From assembly GCF_014649035.1 (NCBI RefSeq), contig NZ_BMSG01000026.1:1-64000 (forward strand): DNA of 64,000 nt, in the 5' to 3' direction. This document shows, one piece after another, positions 17,703-27,500 of the stretch. The stretch comes from Streptomyces sindenensis. GTDB lineage: Bacteria > Actinomycetota > Actinomycetes > Streptomycetales > Streptomycetaceae. Each line of letters begins with the position of its first letter. Position 1 is the first letter of the stretch. The notes under the pieces are model-generated. The model worked only from the letters and a program-made list of their open reading frames with translations. It was not told the DNA's origin and did not search any database. Made by a program: the position numbers and the translations under genes.

Positions 17703-18011
17703 ATGGCCGACGGCATCATCGATGTGCAGTACTCCACGGTCCGCAACGCGATCGAGGAACTGAAGCAGCAGACCCAGCAGATCATCACCACCCTCAACAA
17801 CCTGGAGGACGAGCTCAAGCCGCTCGTGACCTCGTGGGAGGGTGACGACCAGGCGATGTACCGAGGCGTCCAGGCCGAGTGGGACCAGGCGACCAAGAAC
17901 ATGGCCCTGCTCCTCGGCGACAGCGGTGAACTGGTCCAGAGCATCCACGATAACCACTCCCGCGACGAGCGCCGCAGCGCCGACAACTGGGGCAACGTGC
18001 GGGCCCGTTAG
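17703..18011 (+). CDS. WXG100 family protein
   Basis: A 102-residue protein of classic WXG100 size and shape: helix 1 (VRNAIEELKQQTQQIITTLN), the turn SWEGDDQAMY with the W-E-G motif, then helix 2 (YRGVQAEWDQATKNMALLL). It is probably exported by the neighbouring T7SS as part of a dimer. The GAGAGGAG ribosome binding site precedes the ATG closely. No YxxxD/E motif is present in the tail. This is the best WXG100 match in the window. Confidence 0.88.
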   Translation: MADGIIDVQYSTVRNAIEELKQQTQQIITTLNNLEDELKPLVTSWEGDDQAMYRGVQAEWDQATKNMALLLGDSGELVQSIHDNHSRDERRSADNWGNVRAR

Positions 18012-18116
18012 CCGTCGTGCGGCCGGGGCCGCCCATCCCGCCGTACGCGGCGGAGGCGGCCCCGGCCTCCCGCACCTCCGTTTCCGTGACCCCGTCCGAC
18101 CGCAGGAGGACGTCCC

Positions 18117-18590
18117 ATGGCCGGTGAGCAGGCCGACGTCAAGCATTTCGACCTCAAGCAGATGGAGAACTTCCGCGACAACGAGGTGCACCCGGTCTAC
18201 ACCAAGGCCAAGAAGCACAAGGAGGACGGCGAGGGTGAGGGCGACGGCCGCATCCGCCCGCTGAGCGAGCTCATCGGCGGCTACACCACGGCCGACAACC
18301 TCGACCAGGAATCGCAGCTCCTGCGCCTCGGACTGATCAACCGGGAGAAGCTGATCTCCGGTCCGACGCTGGTCGAGAGCGTGAAGACCGTCGCGACCTC
18401 CCTCGACAAGCTGCTCGGTGACCAGATGGAGCTCTTCAAGGAGCTCAAGGAGGCCCTCACCGACACCATCGAAGAGGCCAACAAGACCAAGAACAAGAAC
18501 CTGGACGCGATCGACGCACAGACGCTGCTCCAGACCTTCGAAGAGGTCGACACGCTCACCAGCGGATCCTCGGGCACGGAAGAGAAGTAG
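18117..18590 (+). CDS. T7SS-locus helical protein of unknown function
   Basis: A 157-residue, highly charged, all-helical protein. It starts MAGEQADVKHFDLKQMENF and has a central amphipathic stretch (VESVKTVATSLDKLLGDQME) and a long C-terminal helix (LKEALTDTIEEANKTKNKN). Similar proteins sit between the WXG100 and AAWKG-type genes in Streptomyces T7SS loci, as I recall them. Size and helicity suggest a secreted partner or chaperone for the neighbouring large substrate. No WxG motif, signal peptide or membrane segment is visible. CAGGAGGACG precedes the ATG. Confidence 0.65.
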   Translation: MAGEQADVKHFDLKQMENFRDNEVHPVYTKAKKHKEDGEGEGDGRIRPLSELIGGYTTADNLDQESQLLRLGLINREKLISGPTLVESVKTVATSLDKLLGDQMELFKELKEALTDTIEEANKTKNKNLDAIDAQTLLQTFEEVDTLTSGSSGTEEK

Positions 18591-18638
18591 CCGCCCCCGC
18601 GCACGGGGTGAACGGCTGGAGACGAGAGAGGGCGCGCG

Positions 18639-21600
18639 GTGGCGGACCGGTACGACGCATCATCCGTGGAGAACGTCGACAAGTACGAGGAACGGGACGC
18701 GGCGTCCACCGACAACTGGGCGGACCTCGTCACGCACATCACCGGCTATCCCGTGCCCAAGCGCGGCGAGATCTTCGACTCGCTCCGCTCCGACCACGGC
18801 GGCAAGCTCTTCCGGATGGACATCAGGGAGCGCAGCCTCGGCCTCCTCGTCAAGGACTCCGGCTTCCTGCGGGACAAGGGCCAGGACTACGACATCTGGT
18901 TCTTCGACGGCGGAAAGAAGCGCTCCATCATGCAGGCCCGGATCGTCTTCGAGGGCCGTGTGAAGTCCGGTGACGAGATCATCTTCGCCGGCACCGACTC
19001 CTCCGACGTCAACGAGGTCTCCGTCCGCGAGGGCAACGAGTTCACGGACTACAACAAGGACAAGTTCAGCACCGTCCCGCTGGCCCGGTACATGAACGGA
19101 CCACGGGCGGCGCTGCTCGCCCTGTTGAAGGGGAACAGCGGCGACGGTCGTTTCAGCGGTCTCGCCGCCAAGGAGTCCGACGTCGTCGACCTGGAATCCT
19201 TCACCAGGGCCGGATACTCCTTCGACTACGCGGCGAAGTTCTTCAAGGACCACGCGCCGCTGCTGAAAGACTGGGAGGACCGCTTCGGCCGGGACGACGC
19301 GAGCTGGAAGGGCGAGGCCGCGGAGGTCTTCCGCAGCCTCATCAAGAAGATCCGCGAGAACTACGACAGTTACGTGGAGACCTTCAACGAGACGGCGGGC
19401 AGCGGGGACGCCTCCGGCACCGGCAACACCGTCTACTCCCGCGCGCTCTCCCTGGGCCGCTCCCACCTTGAGCAGGCGGCCCGGGATCTGCTGGGCCACT
19501 GGCTGACCTGGGCCCAGTCCGACTACTACGACCCTCACCGGGTTCTGCGCTATGTCCTCGACGACCTCGCCCAGTGGGTGGACCGGGAGAACGTGGCCAG
19601 GACCGAGATCAAGTCGTACACCACCCGCTACTCCACGACGGTCAGCCACAGTCCGAAGGAGGGCTTCTCCCAGGTACACCCCGACTACGGAGACCTCACC
19701 GACATCGCCAACTGGGCGAAGGTCGGCGACAAGGCGGTGGACATCTGGAGCCGGGCGGTGGACGACATGCTCGTGGAGCCCGCGCGAGAGGTGCAGTCGA
19801 GGCTCAACAACCAGTTCCTGACGCTCTCCAAGGACTTCTCCGAGAACGTGCCCGAGCCCAGGTCGACCGGGACGGCGAGCGAGGAGTACGAGAAGAAGAA
19901 GCTGGAGGAGGAGAAGGAGAAGATCAACGAGGAGAACGAGGAGAACCGCCGCTACCAGGACGAGCTGCGTGAGGAGCAGCGCAAGCAGCGGGAGGAGGAC
20001 AAGAAGCTCCAGGACGAACTGCGCAAGGAGCAGGAGGAGCAGCGCGCAGAGGAAAAGAGGTACCAGGACGAGCTGCGTGAGGAGCAGCGCCTCCAACGCG
20101 AGGAGGACAAGAAGCTCCAGGACGAACTGCGCAAGGAGCAGAACGAACAGCGCGCAGAGGACAAGAGGTACCAGGAGGAACTGCGCGAGGAGCAGCGGCG
20201 GGAGCAGGAGGAGGCCAAGCGGGAGGCCGAGGAACAGGCCAAGCAGATGGAGGAGAGCCTCGGCGACATCAACGGGCCGGGCGGTGGCGGGGGCGAGAGA
20301 CTCGGCAGCCTCGACGAGCTGCTCAACCTCAAGCAGGACGTCCCGGTGACGGAGAGCCTGGGCGACCTCGGCGGTATCAACAACCCCGGCGACGCCGGCA
20401 GTCCCGGCGGCTCGAACACTCCCAGCCTGGACGACGTGAACAGCGCGGTCTCCGAGAATCTCGGCAGCCTCGGCGACGTGAACAACGCGGCCTCCGAGCG
20501 CCTCGGCAGCCTGGGCGACGCGAACAACGCGGTCTCCGAGAACCTCGGCAGCCTCGGCGACGTGAACAACCCCGCGGGCGGCCCGGTCCCGGTGGGCCAG
20601 AACCTCGGCAACCTCGGCGGCGTCAACGGCGGCCCCGGCTCCACGCGGAGCACCGACGACGCGGCCAACCGGGCGATCACCGAGAGCCTCGGCAGCCTCG
20701 GCGACATCAACAACGGTACGGGCGGCTCCCTCGACACCCCGACCGGCGGCCGGACCCAGCTCGACGGCAACCAGCTCACCACCGGCTTCCCGGACGGCAG
20801 CAGCACCTCCTTCGACCCGGACAGCGGACTGCTCACCACCACCCACCCGGACGGCAGCGTCACCACGCAGGATCTGGGCGACGGCACCCGGGTGACCAAC
20901 CCGGACGGTTCGGTGACCTCCCTCGGCGACGACGGCACGCTGACGACGACGTTTCCGGACGGAACGACGCAGGTGGTGGATCCCGAGACCGGTCAGGCCA
21001 CCTCCACGGCCCCTGACGGCACCGTCACCACGGAGAACCTCGGCGACCTCGGAGACCTGAACGGCCGGAACGTAAACGGCGGCCAGGGCGGCCTGGACGA
21101 CCTGGGTGACCTCGGCGACCGGCAGACCATCGGCGATCTGGGTGGCCTGGGCAACATCAACGCCGATCTGTCGACCGAGTCACCCGGTGGCTTGGGCGAC
21201 CGGGAGAGCATCGGCGACCTGGGTGACCTGGGTGACCGGGAGACCATCGGCGATCTGGGGGGCCTGGGCAACATCAACGCCGATCTGCCGACCGAGTCAC
21301 CCGGTGGCCTGGGCGACCGGGAGACCATCGACGACCTGGGCGACCTCGGGAACCTCAACACGGGCGACGCGGGCCTGAAGTCCTCGACCGGCAGTCTCAC
21401 CGGGCTGGAGAACGACGACTTCGCCACCACGTTCCCGGACGGCGGCAAGAGCGTTTTCGACCCGGACACGGGGCAGCTCACCAGCATCGCCCCGGACGGC
21501 TCCGAAGTCACCACGGACCTCACCCACGGCGCCGAGGTGACCAACCCGGACGGTTCCGTCTCCTCGCTGGACAACGGCCGGTTCCTCAACTCCTTCCCGG

Positions 21601-22346
21601 ACGGCTCCAGCCACTCCATCGATCCGGACACCGGCATCGCCACGGTCACCGACCCCCAGGGCAGGACCGAGACGGTCACTCTCGACGAGTTGAACACGCG
21701 AGGCGACAGCAACAGGCCCGACTTCCTGGACGACTTGAGGGAAATCGGTAGCAGCGGCAGCGGCAGCGGAAGTGTGAGCGGCAGCGGGGAGAGCGGGGGA
21801 GGTGCCGGGACCACCACCCGGGACGTTCCTCTCGCAGAGCTGGGGCTGAGCGCCCAGGTGGGAGGCGGCGGTTCCGGCGGCGGCCTCCCCGGCGCGGACC
21901 TCCCATCGTCGGAGACTCTCGGCCAGGTCGCCCCGCTCTCCGACAGCGCCACGAACAGCGCGACGACCCCCGGCACCGGCGGCGGCCCGGGAGCCCCCGG
22001 CGCCCCGGGTACGCCCGGCACCCCCGGCATGCCGATGGGCGGCGGCATGGGCGGGATGGGCGCGGGCGGTGAGAAGGGCAACGGCGAGCGCGTGCGCGCG
22101 GTCCTGGTCGACGCGGCGGAGGAGAGCGAACGCCGCAACCGCCGCAGGCGCAGCCCGTGGAACCGGCAGGAGGACAGCGACTCCTTCCTCACCCCGGCCT
22201 CCCGGGTGGCCACCACAGGCGGCGACTCCCCGGAGGGGGAGCAGGAGCAGGAGCGCAGGCCCATGACGTCCGCCGACTACCTGGAGGAGGACGCGGACGT
22301 ATGGGGCACCGAGGAGGGCGGCACCCCGGCCGTGATCGGCAGGTGA
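18639..22346 (+). CDS. AAWKG-type large T7SS substrate with repeat regions
   Basis: A 1235-residue protein resembling the Streptomyces AAWKG family. Residues 1 to about 420 are a globular/helical head with the W-K-G turn at W223 (DASWKGEAAEVF), a WXG-like feature. Residues 438-527 are five copies of an 18-residue Glu/Arg/Lys-rich helical repeat (RYQDELREEQRKQREEDK type). Next come Leu-Gly-Asp repeats (SENLGSLGDVNNA), two blocks of PDG beta-repeats (FPDGSSTSFDPDSG, THPDGSVTT) and between them a duplicated 39-residue unit. The Gly/Pro-rich C-terminus ends with YLEED and DVWGTEEGGTPAVIG; YLEED fits the T7SS export signal YxxxD/E. A secreted fibrous or stalk-like surface protein is my inference. 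The GTG start follows GAGAGAGGG. Confidence 0.8.
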   Translation: MADRYDASSVENVDKYEERDAASTDNWADLVTHITGYPVPKRGEIFDSLRSDHGGKLFRMDIRERSLGLLVKDSGFLRDKGQDYDIWFFDGGKKRSIMQARIVFEGRVKSGDEIIFAGTDSSDVNEVSVREGNEFTDYNKDKFSTVPLARYMNGPRAALLALLKGNSGDGRFSGLAAKESDVVDLESFTRAGYSFDYAAKFFKDHAPLLKDWEDRFGRDDASWKGEAAEVFRSLIKKIRENYDSYVETFNETAGSGDASGTGNTVYSRALSLGRSHLEQAARDLLGHWLTWAQSDYYDPHRVLRYVLDDLAQWVDRENVARTEIKSYTTRYSTTVSHSPKEGFSQVHPDYGDLTDIANWAKVGDKAVDIWSRAVDDMLVEPAREVQSRLNNQFLTLSKDFSENVPEPRSTGTASEEYEKKKLEEEKEKINEENEENRRYQDELREEQRKQREEDKKLQDELRKEQEEQRAEEKRYQDELREEQRLQREEDKKLQDELRKEQNEQRAEDKRYQEELREEQRREQEEAKREAEEQAKQMEESLGDINGPGGGGGERLGSLDELLNLKQDVPVTESLGDLGGINNPGDAGSPGGSNTPSLDDVNSAVSENLGSLGDVNNAASERLGSLGDANNAVSENLGSLGDVNNPAGGPVPVGQNLGNLGGVNGGPGSTRSTDDAANRAITESLGSLGDINNGTGGSLDTPTGGRTQLDGNQLTTGFPDGSSTSFDPDSGLLTTTHPDGSVTTQDLGDGTRVTNPDGSVTSLGDDGTLTTTFPDGTTQVVDPETGQATSTAPDGTVTTENLGDLGDLNGRNVNGGQGGLDDLGDLGDRQTIGDLGGLGNINADLSTESPGGLGDRESIGDLGDLGDRETIGDLGGLGNINADLPTESPGGLGDRETIDDLGDLGNLNTGDAGLKSSTGSLTGLENDDFATTFPDGGKSVFDPDTGQLTSIAPDGSEVTTDLTHGAEVTNPDGSVSSLDNGRFLNSFPDGSSHSIDPDTGIATVTDPQGRTETVTLDELNTRGDSNRPDFLDDLREIGSSGSGSGSVSGSGESGGGAGTTTRDVPLAELGLSAQVGGGGSGGGLPGADLPSSETLGQVAPLSDSATNSATTPGTGGGPGAPGAPGTPGTPGMPMGGGMGGMGAGGEKGNGERVRAVLVDAAEESERRNRRRRSPWNRQEDSDSFLTPASRVATTGGDSPEGEQEQERRPMTSADYLEEDADVWGTEEGGTPAVIGR
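19950..20219 (+). repeat. five 54-bp tandem repeats (18-residue helical units)
   Basis: The five units begin RYQDELREEQ, KLQDELRKEQ, RYQDELREEQ, KLQDELRKEQ and RYQEELREEQ, alternating in two flavours. Eighteen residues equal five turns of alpha-helix, which suggests a long single charged helix. Confidence 0.9.
21102..21335 (+). repeat. 117-bp direct duplication inside the AAWKG-type gene
   Basis: The segment starting CTGGGTGACCT at 21102 recurs at 21219 with few changes. It encodes the 39-residue unit containing GDLGGLGNINADL and ESPGGLGDRE. Confidence 0.85.
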
Positions 22347-22458
22347 CGCGACGTCAGAAGCGCTTGGCGGGGCCGGACATCCGGGCCCGGCGCGGGGAAC
22401 GTACGGTCATGCGTACGGACGGTGGAACGATCAGCAGGACGGAACGAGGAGCGCGGGC

Positions 22459-22914
22459 GTGATGGAACCACTGGAGAAGCGCCTGGAGAAGGCCATGGCC
22501 GAACTGCAGGCCGCCCAGGAGGCGGTGGCGCGCACCGAACGTGAACTGCGGTCGGCGTCCTTCTCGGTGCTCTCCTCCGACCGGGCGGTACGGGCCACCG
22601 CGGGCCCGCAGGGCGAGCTGACGGGGATCGAGTTCCTGGAGAACAAGTACCGCGACATGTCCCCGCAGGAGCTGGCCGCCAGCGTCCTGGAAGCGGCGAG
22701 CGCGGCCCGGCTGAAGATGAACCGGCATGTGATGAAGGCGATGGCCCCCTTCACCGAACCCAGCAGCAACGTGCCGGAGTTGAAGGGTTTCGAACTGGAC
22801 TGGGAGCGCGTCTTCGGCCCCGAGGTGCTGCGGGAGGACGGCGAGACCACTTCGCGCGGCGGCTCCGCCACCCCCGCCTGGCGGGACGCGCTCGGCGACG
22901 AGGGAGAGGACTGA
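22459..22914 (+). CDS. YbaB/EbfC-family-like protein
   Basis: A 151-residue protein with the YbaB layout: a long N-terminal helix (EKRLEKAMAELQAAQEAVAR), a central beta sheet (SVLSSDRAVRATAGPQGELTGIEF) and a second helix (SPQELAASVLEAASAARLKM). Classical YbaB proteins are nucleoid-associated dimers of about 105 residues. The extra C-terminal 45 residues are unlike them, and YbaB-like proteins are known in ESX loci (for example EspL). A role as chaperone or regulator of the secretion locus is therefore more likely than a general nucleoid role. GAGGAG precedes adjacent GTG (22459) and ATG (22462) codons, either of which could be the start. Confidence 0.75.
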   Translation: MMEPLEKRLEKAMAELQAAQEAVARTERELRSASFSVLSSDRAVRATAGPQGELTGIEFLENKYRDMSPQELAASVLEAASAARLKMNRHVMKAMAPFTEPSSNVPELKGFELDWERVFGPEVLREDGETTSRGGSATPAWRDALGDEGED

Positions 22915-22919
22915 GCGGG

Positions 22920-23288
22920 ATGGGGCAGCGGTACTACGTCGACCCGGAGCGCATCGAGGCCCTGGCGCGACAGTTGGAGGAGATCGGGACGCTCACCCGG
23001 TCCATGACCGAGGAGTTCCTCGACGAGCTGGCGCCCACGGTCGGCTGGCCCGGCACCAACAGTGAGTTCTCGGAAAAGGCCAAGCCGCAGGAGCAGAAGG
23101 AGCGGCAGACCACCAAGGACACCATGCTCTCCATCCGGGACGCCCTGGTGGGCATCACCGACGCCACGATCGGCAACGTCCGGATGATGAAGGACACCCG
23201 CGACCGCAACATCGACGAGATCGAGCACGGCAACAGCCGCCTCGAAACCGACGGATTCGACGGCCCGGGCGGGCATGGCCGGCGCTGA
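22920..23288 (+). CDS. small helical WxG-type T7SS protein (WPG motif)
   Basis: A 122-residue helical protein starting MGQRYYVDPERIEALARQLEE, with a W-P-G turn (VGWPGTNSEF) at about residues 42-44 and a long second helix. Size and hairpin layout match WXG100/EspC-like partners. It starts 5 bp after the YbaB-like gene and precedes the giant gene, so it may be the dedicated hairpin partner of the giant protein. This partner role is inference from position. The tail is Gly/Arg-rich with no YxxxD/E motif. Confidence 0.65.
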   Translation: MGQRYYVDPERIEALARQLEEIGTLTRSMTEEFLDELAPTVGWPGTNSEFSEKAKPQEQKERQTTKDTMLSIRDALVGITDATIGNVRMMKDTRDRNIDEIEHGNSRLETDGFDGPGGHGRR

Positions 23289-23301
23289 CCCCCGCGCCGC
23301 A

Positions 23302-23331
23302 GGCCGCTCCCGCACACGACCGGGAGCGGCC
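23302..23331 (+). terminator. strong hairpin before the giant gene
   Basis: An 11-bp stem (GGCCGCTCCCG with CGGGAGCGGCC) around an 8-nt loop lies in the 81-bp gap between the WPG gene and the giant gene. It may terminate or attenuate transcription into the 19-kb gene. Confidence 0.6.
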
Positions 23332-23369
23332 GCTCCGTCCTGCCCGCACGGCCCCCGGGGCGGCCGTCG

Positions 23370-24599
23370 GTGAGCATCCAGGTATCGCCCGAGGTCAACG
23401 CCATGATCTTCATCCTCACCGGGGAGAAGCTCATGGACGCCGACGAGGACCTCGCCTTCGAGAGCCGTCGGCCCTACTCCGGCCTCGGACGCAAACTGGA
23501 CCGGCTGTCCTCGCTGATCGACAAGTCGATCCATGACATCGGCGCGTCCATGCCGGACGACCTCGCCTCGTCGTACGCCAAGGCGATGGGCATGCTCATC
23601 GACGACGGCGGCAAGAACTACCTGCGCGAATTCTCCGAGCAGCTCGACAAGATCGCCGAGGGCCGCCGCAAGACCTCCATGGACATCATGGAGTCCAAGT
23701 GGCAGGTCATCGCCGAGGTCATCCGGCTGCTCATCGAGATCGCCATCTACCTGGCGATGTCCTTCTTCACCGGGGGCGCCTCGGCCAGCCAGATCATGAT
23801 GGCCAAGCTGCGCAGCCGCTTCTTCATCCTCACCACCCTCAGCCATCTCCTCCAGAGGCTGCACCTGGCGCCTTCCCTGACCGAGGCGTTCGCCGAGGCG
23901 TTCACCACCTTCGCGGTCCGGCTCGCGATGATGAACTTCGCCCCGGACGGCCGTCGCCCCGACTCCATCGACTGGAGCGACATCGGCAAGGCCGCCGCGT
24001 TCGGCGCGGCGGCGGGGTTCTTCACCAGCGTCTTCGAGAAGTTCGCCAAGGACATCGTCCGCAGCTTCGACGGCAACTTCCTCAAGGGAGGCCCTGACCT
24101 CGACTTCAAGAACCCCAACTGGCGGGACACACCGAACGTCGACATCAAGAACAACGGCCCGGCCCCCACCCCCAGGCCGGTCCCCGGACTCCCCGACCCT
24201 CCGAAGGACCGGCCCGATCCGAACCCTTACGGCAACGGCCCCACCCCCACCCCCACGCCCGGCCCGGTCCCCGTCACCTTCCGGGACGGCCCGTTCTCCT
24301 TCCGCAACAACCCCGAACTGTGGCGCAACAGCCAGATCCTGCGCCTCAACCTCGACCGGCCGGGCGCGCTGGCCGCGCACTACGGCCTGAAGGGGACGGC
24401 GGACTTCATTGCCGCCGGGGCGGGCGAGGTGGTGGCAGAGATCCTGATCAAGGGTGCGTTCGAGGGCGACTGGTCCTCCAGCTGGACCACCTTCTTCGGC
24501 GCGGGTATCAGCAGCCGGGTCGAGTCCTCGCTCGTGGGCGCCGCCCTGAACAGCGGTGCCGAACTGCGCCACGCCATCGACAAGTTGCGCAACCAGCCG
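23370..24599 (+). other. giant protein: CpnT-like helical N-terminal domain
   Basis: Residues 1 to about 410. The helical start (SPEVNAMIFILTGEKLMDAD, then ESRRPYSGLGRKLDRLS) and the segment TSMDIMESKWQVIAEVIRLL, which runs into hydrophobic helices, resemble the N-terminal WXG100-like domain of CpnT-type T7SS toxins. After a Pro-rich linker a second helical block (residues 301-407, ending near SGAELRHAIDKLRNQ) completes it. This part probably targets the protein to the secretion system. Confidence 0.6.
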
Positions 24600-27500
24600 C
24601 CACCGACCGGGCCCGGCGGCAACGGCCCGGAGGCGGCCGGCTCCGACCGCGCCGAGGGGCCCTCCCGTAAGGACACCACCGGTGGCGACGGCCCCGGACC
24701 CGGTCTCTCCTCGCCGCCGCCCGCCGTTCAACGGACGACGAGCGAGGGTGACTTCACCGGTGGCCAGTCACCGCCTCCGTACGTGTCGCAGGACGCGCCG
24801 CCGCCCTACGTCCCGGCCGACCCGCCGCCGTACACGCCGGGCCCCCTGCCGGTGACGGCTGCCGAGAACGCGCTGTGGCAGCAGGTCCACCAGGGCCCCG
24901 CCGAGGTCCGGGAGGAGGCGCTGCGGGACCTCGCCGCCCTCCGGGGTTCCCAGCCGCCGGGCCCCGCCGAGATCGGCGTACGCGACGGGGTGCACGAGCG
25001 GCTGTCGCAGTCGCCCGAGGTACGGGTGGTGCCCGGCGGGAACGGCCCGGCCGGCCAGGTGGACACCGACGGGGTGCGCCGGGCCCTGGAGAGCCTCGGT
25101 ACGCCGGTGACGGTGAACGCGCCGATCGTGGGGGAGGGGCCGGGGGCCGGGAACCGGGGAGGCTCGCCCGAGACCGGTGCCACCGGTACCGGTGGGCCCG
25201 GCGAGGCGGAGCGCCCGGTGGGGTCGCCCGGCCTCGGCACCGGCGCGCCTCCGCTGACCGTCGTCGTCAACGAGGGCCCGCCGCCGCTCGCCGCATCGCC
25301 GGAGGCGTCCGAGCTGCTGGACCGCGCAGGCGTGGACCGGGCCGTCGTGCTCGGTCCGCCGACCGGATCCGACGCGACGGGGCAGCCGGCGCGCGAGGCG
25401 GTCGAGCTGACCCGGGAGGGCCCCGGCGCGCCGGTGGAGGCCCGTCCCCTCACCGGACCCGAGTTCGTGGGAACGCCCGACAGCGGCCCGAACACGGCGT
25501 TCCCGGGCGCGAACGTGCTGCTGCCGCTCGCCGACGCCCTGGGCGTGCCGCCCGTCACGACGGCCGCTCCACCGCCCGCCGATTCGACGGTTCCGGCCGC
25601 CGGCTCGGCGGTCCCGGCCGTTGGCTCGACGGTTCCGGCCACCGATTCGGCGGTCCCGGCCGTTGGCTCGACGGTTCCGGCCACCGATTCGGCGGTCCCG
25701 GCCGTTGGCTCGACGGTTCCGGCCACCGATTCGACGGTTCCGGCCGCCGGCTCGACGGTTCCGGCCGCCGGCTCGACGGTTCCGGCCGCCGGCTCGACCG
25801 TTCCGTCCATCGGCTCGACCGCCCCGCCCGCCGCGTCGGCCAACCCGGCCTCCGCGTCGACGGCCTCACCGCCGCGGGCCCCCGCGCAAGGAGGCCCCTC
25901 CGACGACACCGGCACGACGGCCGAGGGCTCCCCGAGCGAGCAGGCGCAGGAGACGCCGACACGGGAGACGCCGGAGACGTCCACCGCCACCGAGTCCGGT
26001 CCGGCGGACTCCGATACCGGGGCCGACACCGCTGCTGTGCCTCCCCGCACCGAGTCCGGTCCGGCAGGCGCCGATACCCGCACCGACACCGCTGCCGTGC
26101 CTCCCCGCACCGAGTCCGAGCAGCACGCCACCGACCCGTCCTCCGTGAAGCCCGTCTCGGGCGCACCGACTCCCGCCACCGGCGGCCTGCCGGGCCCGGA
26201 CGTCAAGCCGACGGTGATCACCACCACCAGCTCCGCGCCCGGCCCCGACGTCAAGGCTTCGCTCGCCAACACCGCCCCCGAGGCCGCCCCGGACATCAGG
26301 CCGACCGTCAGCGGGACCTCCCCGGCGGCCCCCTCCGACGCCACCCCCACCGGGACACCGACCGCCTCCAAGCTCGCCGCCGATGCCCGGCCCTGGACCG
26401 AGACGGCCACCGACCTGCACCTGGAGTCGGGCCGAGGCGACATCGATCCCACCGCCGCGCCTTCGGCCGCGCCGTCCCCGTCCGCACAGATCACCGTGCG
26501 TCCCGCGGACCCGTCCCAGAGCCAACCCCCGCAGACGCTCCGGGACTTCCTGCCCGAGGACCGGTGGTGGACCTTCTACATCGATCCCAAGAACCACCAG
26601 GCCGCGCTCGAAGCCTTCCCGGACGACCCCGGCTCCTACTACGACCACGACCGCTCACCGGGCTTCCAGCAGGGCATGGTGTCCGCGTACACGCGGTTCC
26701 TCGGCGATCCCGGTACCGTCGCCACGCCGATGGACTCGACCTCGTACCGGACCATGCACGGGCTGGCCACCGGCCACCTCGGCCGGACGATCGGCTGGTC
26801 CGGCGGCGGCGCCACGCAGTTCCCGCTGCGGGGCGAGACGCTCGCCGACGACATCTTCGACGAGCGCGTCGGCGACCAGCTGCTGGTCTACGACACGACC
26901 AGCCGCGACTGGTCGACGCCCCTGCCCAAGCCCCGGCCGGTCACCATCCTGACCCGGTTCATGCACAACAACCCGTCGCTGGCGACCAATTACGGCAAGA
27001 ACGCGGCCCCCGGTCTCGTCGACACGCTGTTCCAGCAGCACTACGCCCGGGTCTCCGACCCCGACGCCGACGACGCGGCCAGACTCGCCTCCATCGTCCG
27101 GACCATCCGGGCCCTGCACGTCGTCCACCCGTTCCAGGACGGCAACCTCCGGTCCAACGTGCAGATCCTGCTGCCGAAACTCCTGCTGGAACAGGGCCTG
27201 CGCCCCGTGGTGCCCGACAACATGTACAGCCTGTTCCAGGGCGGCCGCTCCGTGGCGCAGATGGTCGACTCGCTGGTCCGCAACGGCGCTCTGGACACCG
27301 GAAGGCCCCGCCCGCCGCTGGGCGGGACCGCCGCCGACGTGAACCTGGAGTCGCGCGGGGACGGCGTCGGGGACACGGGGGACGCCCCGGCCGCTCCCAT
27401 CGCCACGAGCAGCGGCTCGGACGGTGACAGCGGCACGCCGCCGCCCCCCGCGGCCGGGCCCTCGATCACCACGCTCGACCGGAGGACGGTGCCGCTGGGC

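Noticed and set aside
19950..21335. Regularly spaced repeats that could suggest a CRISPR array
   Set aside because: The repeats are in frame, contiguous or protein-coding, with no unique spacers of constant length and no cas genes.
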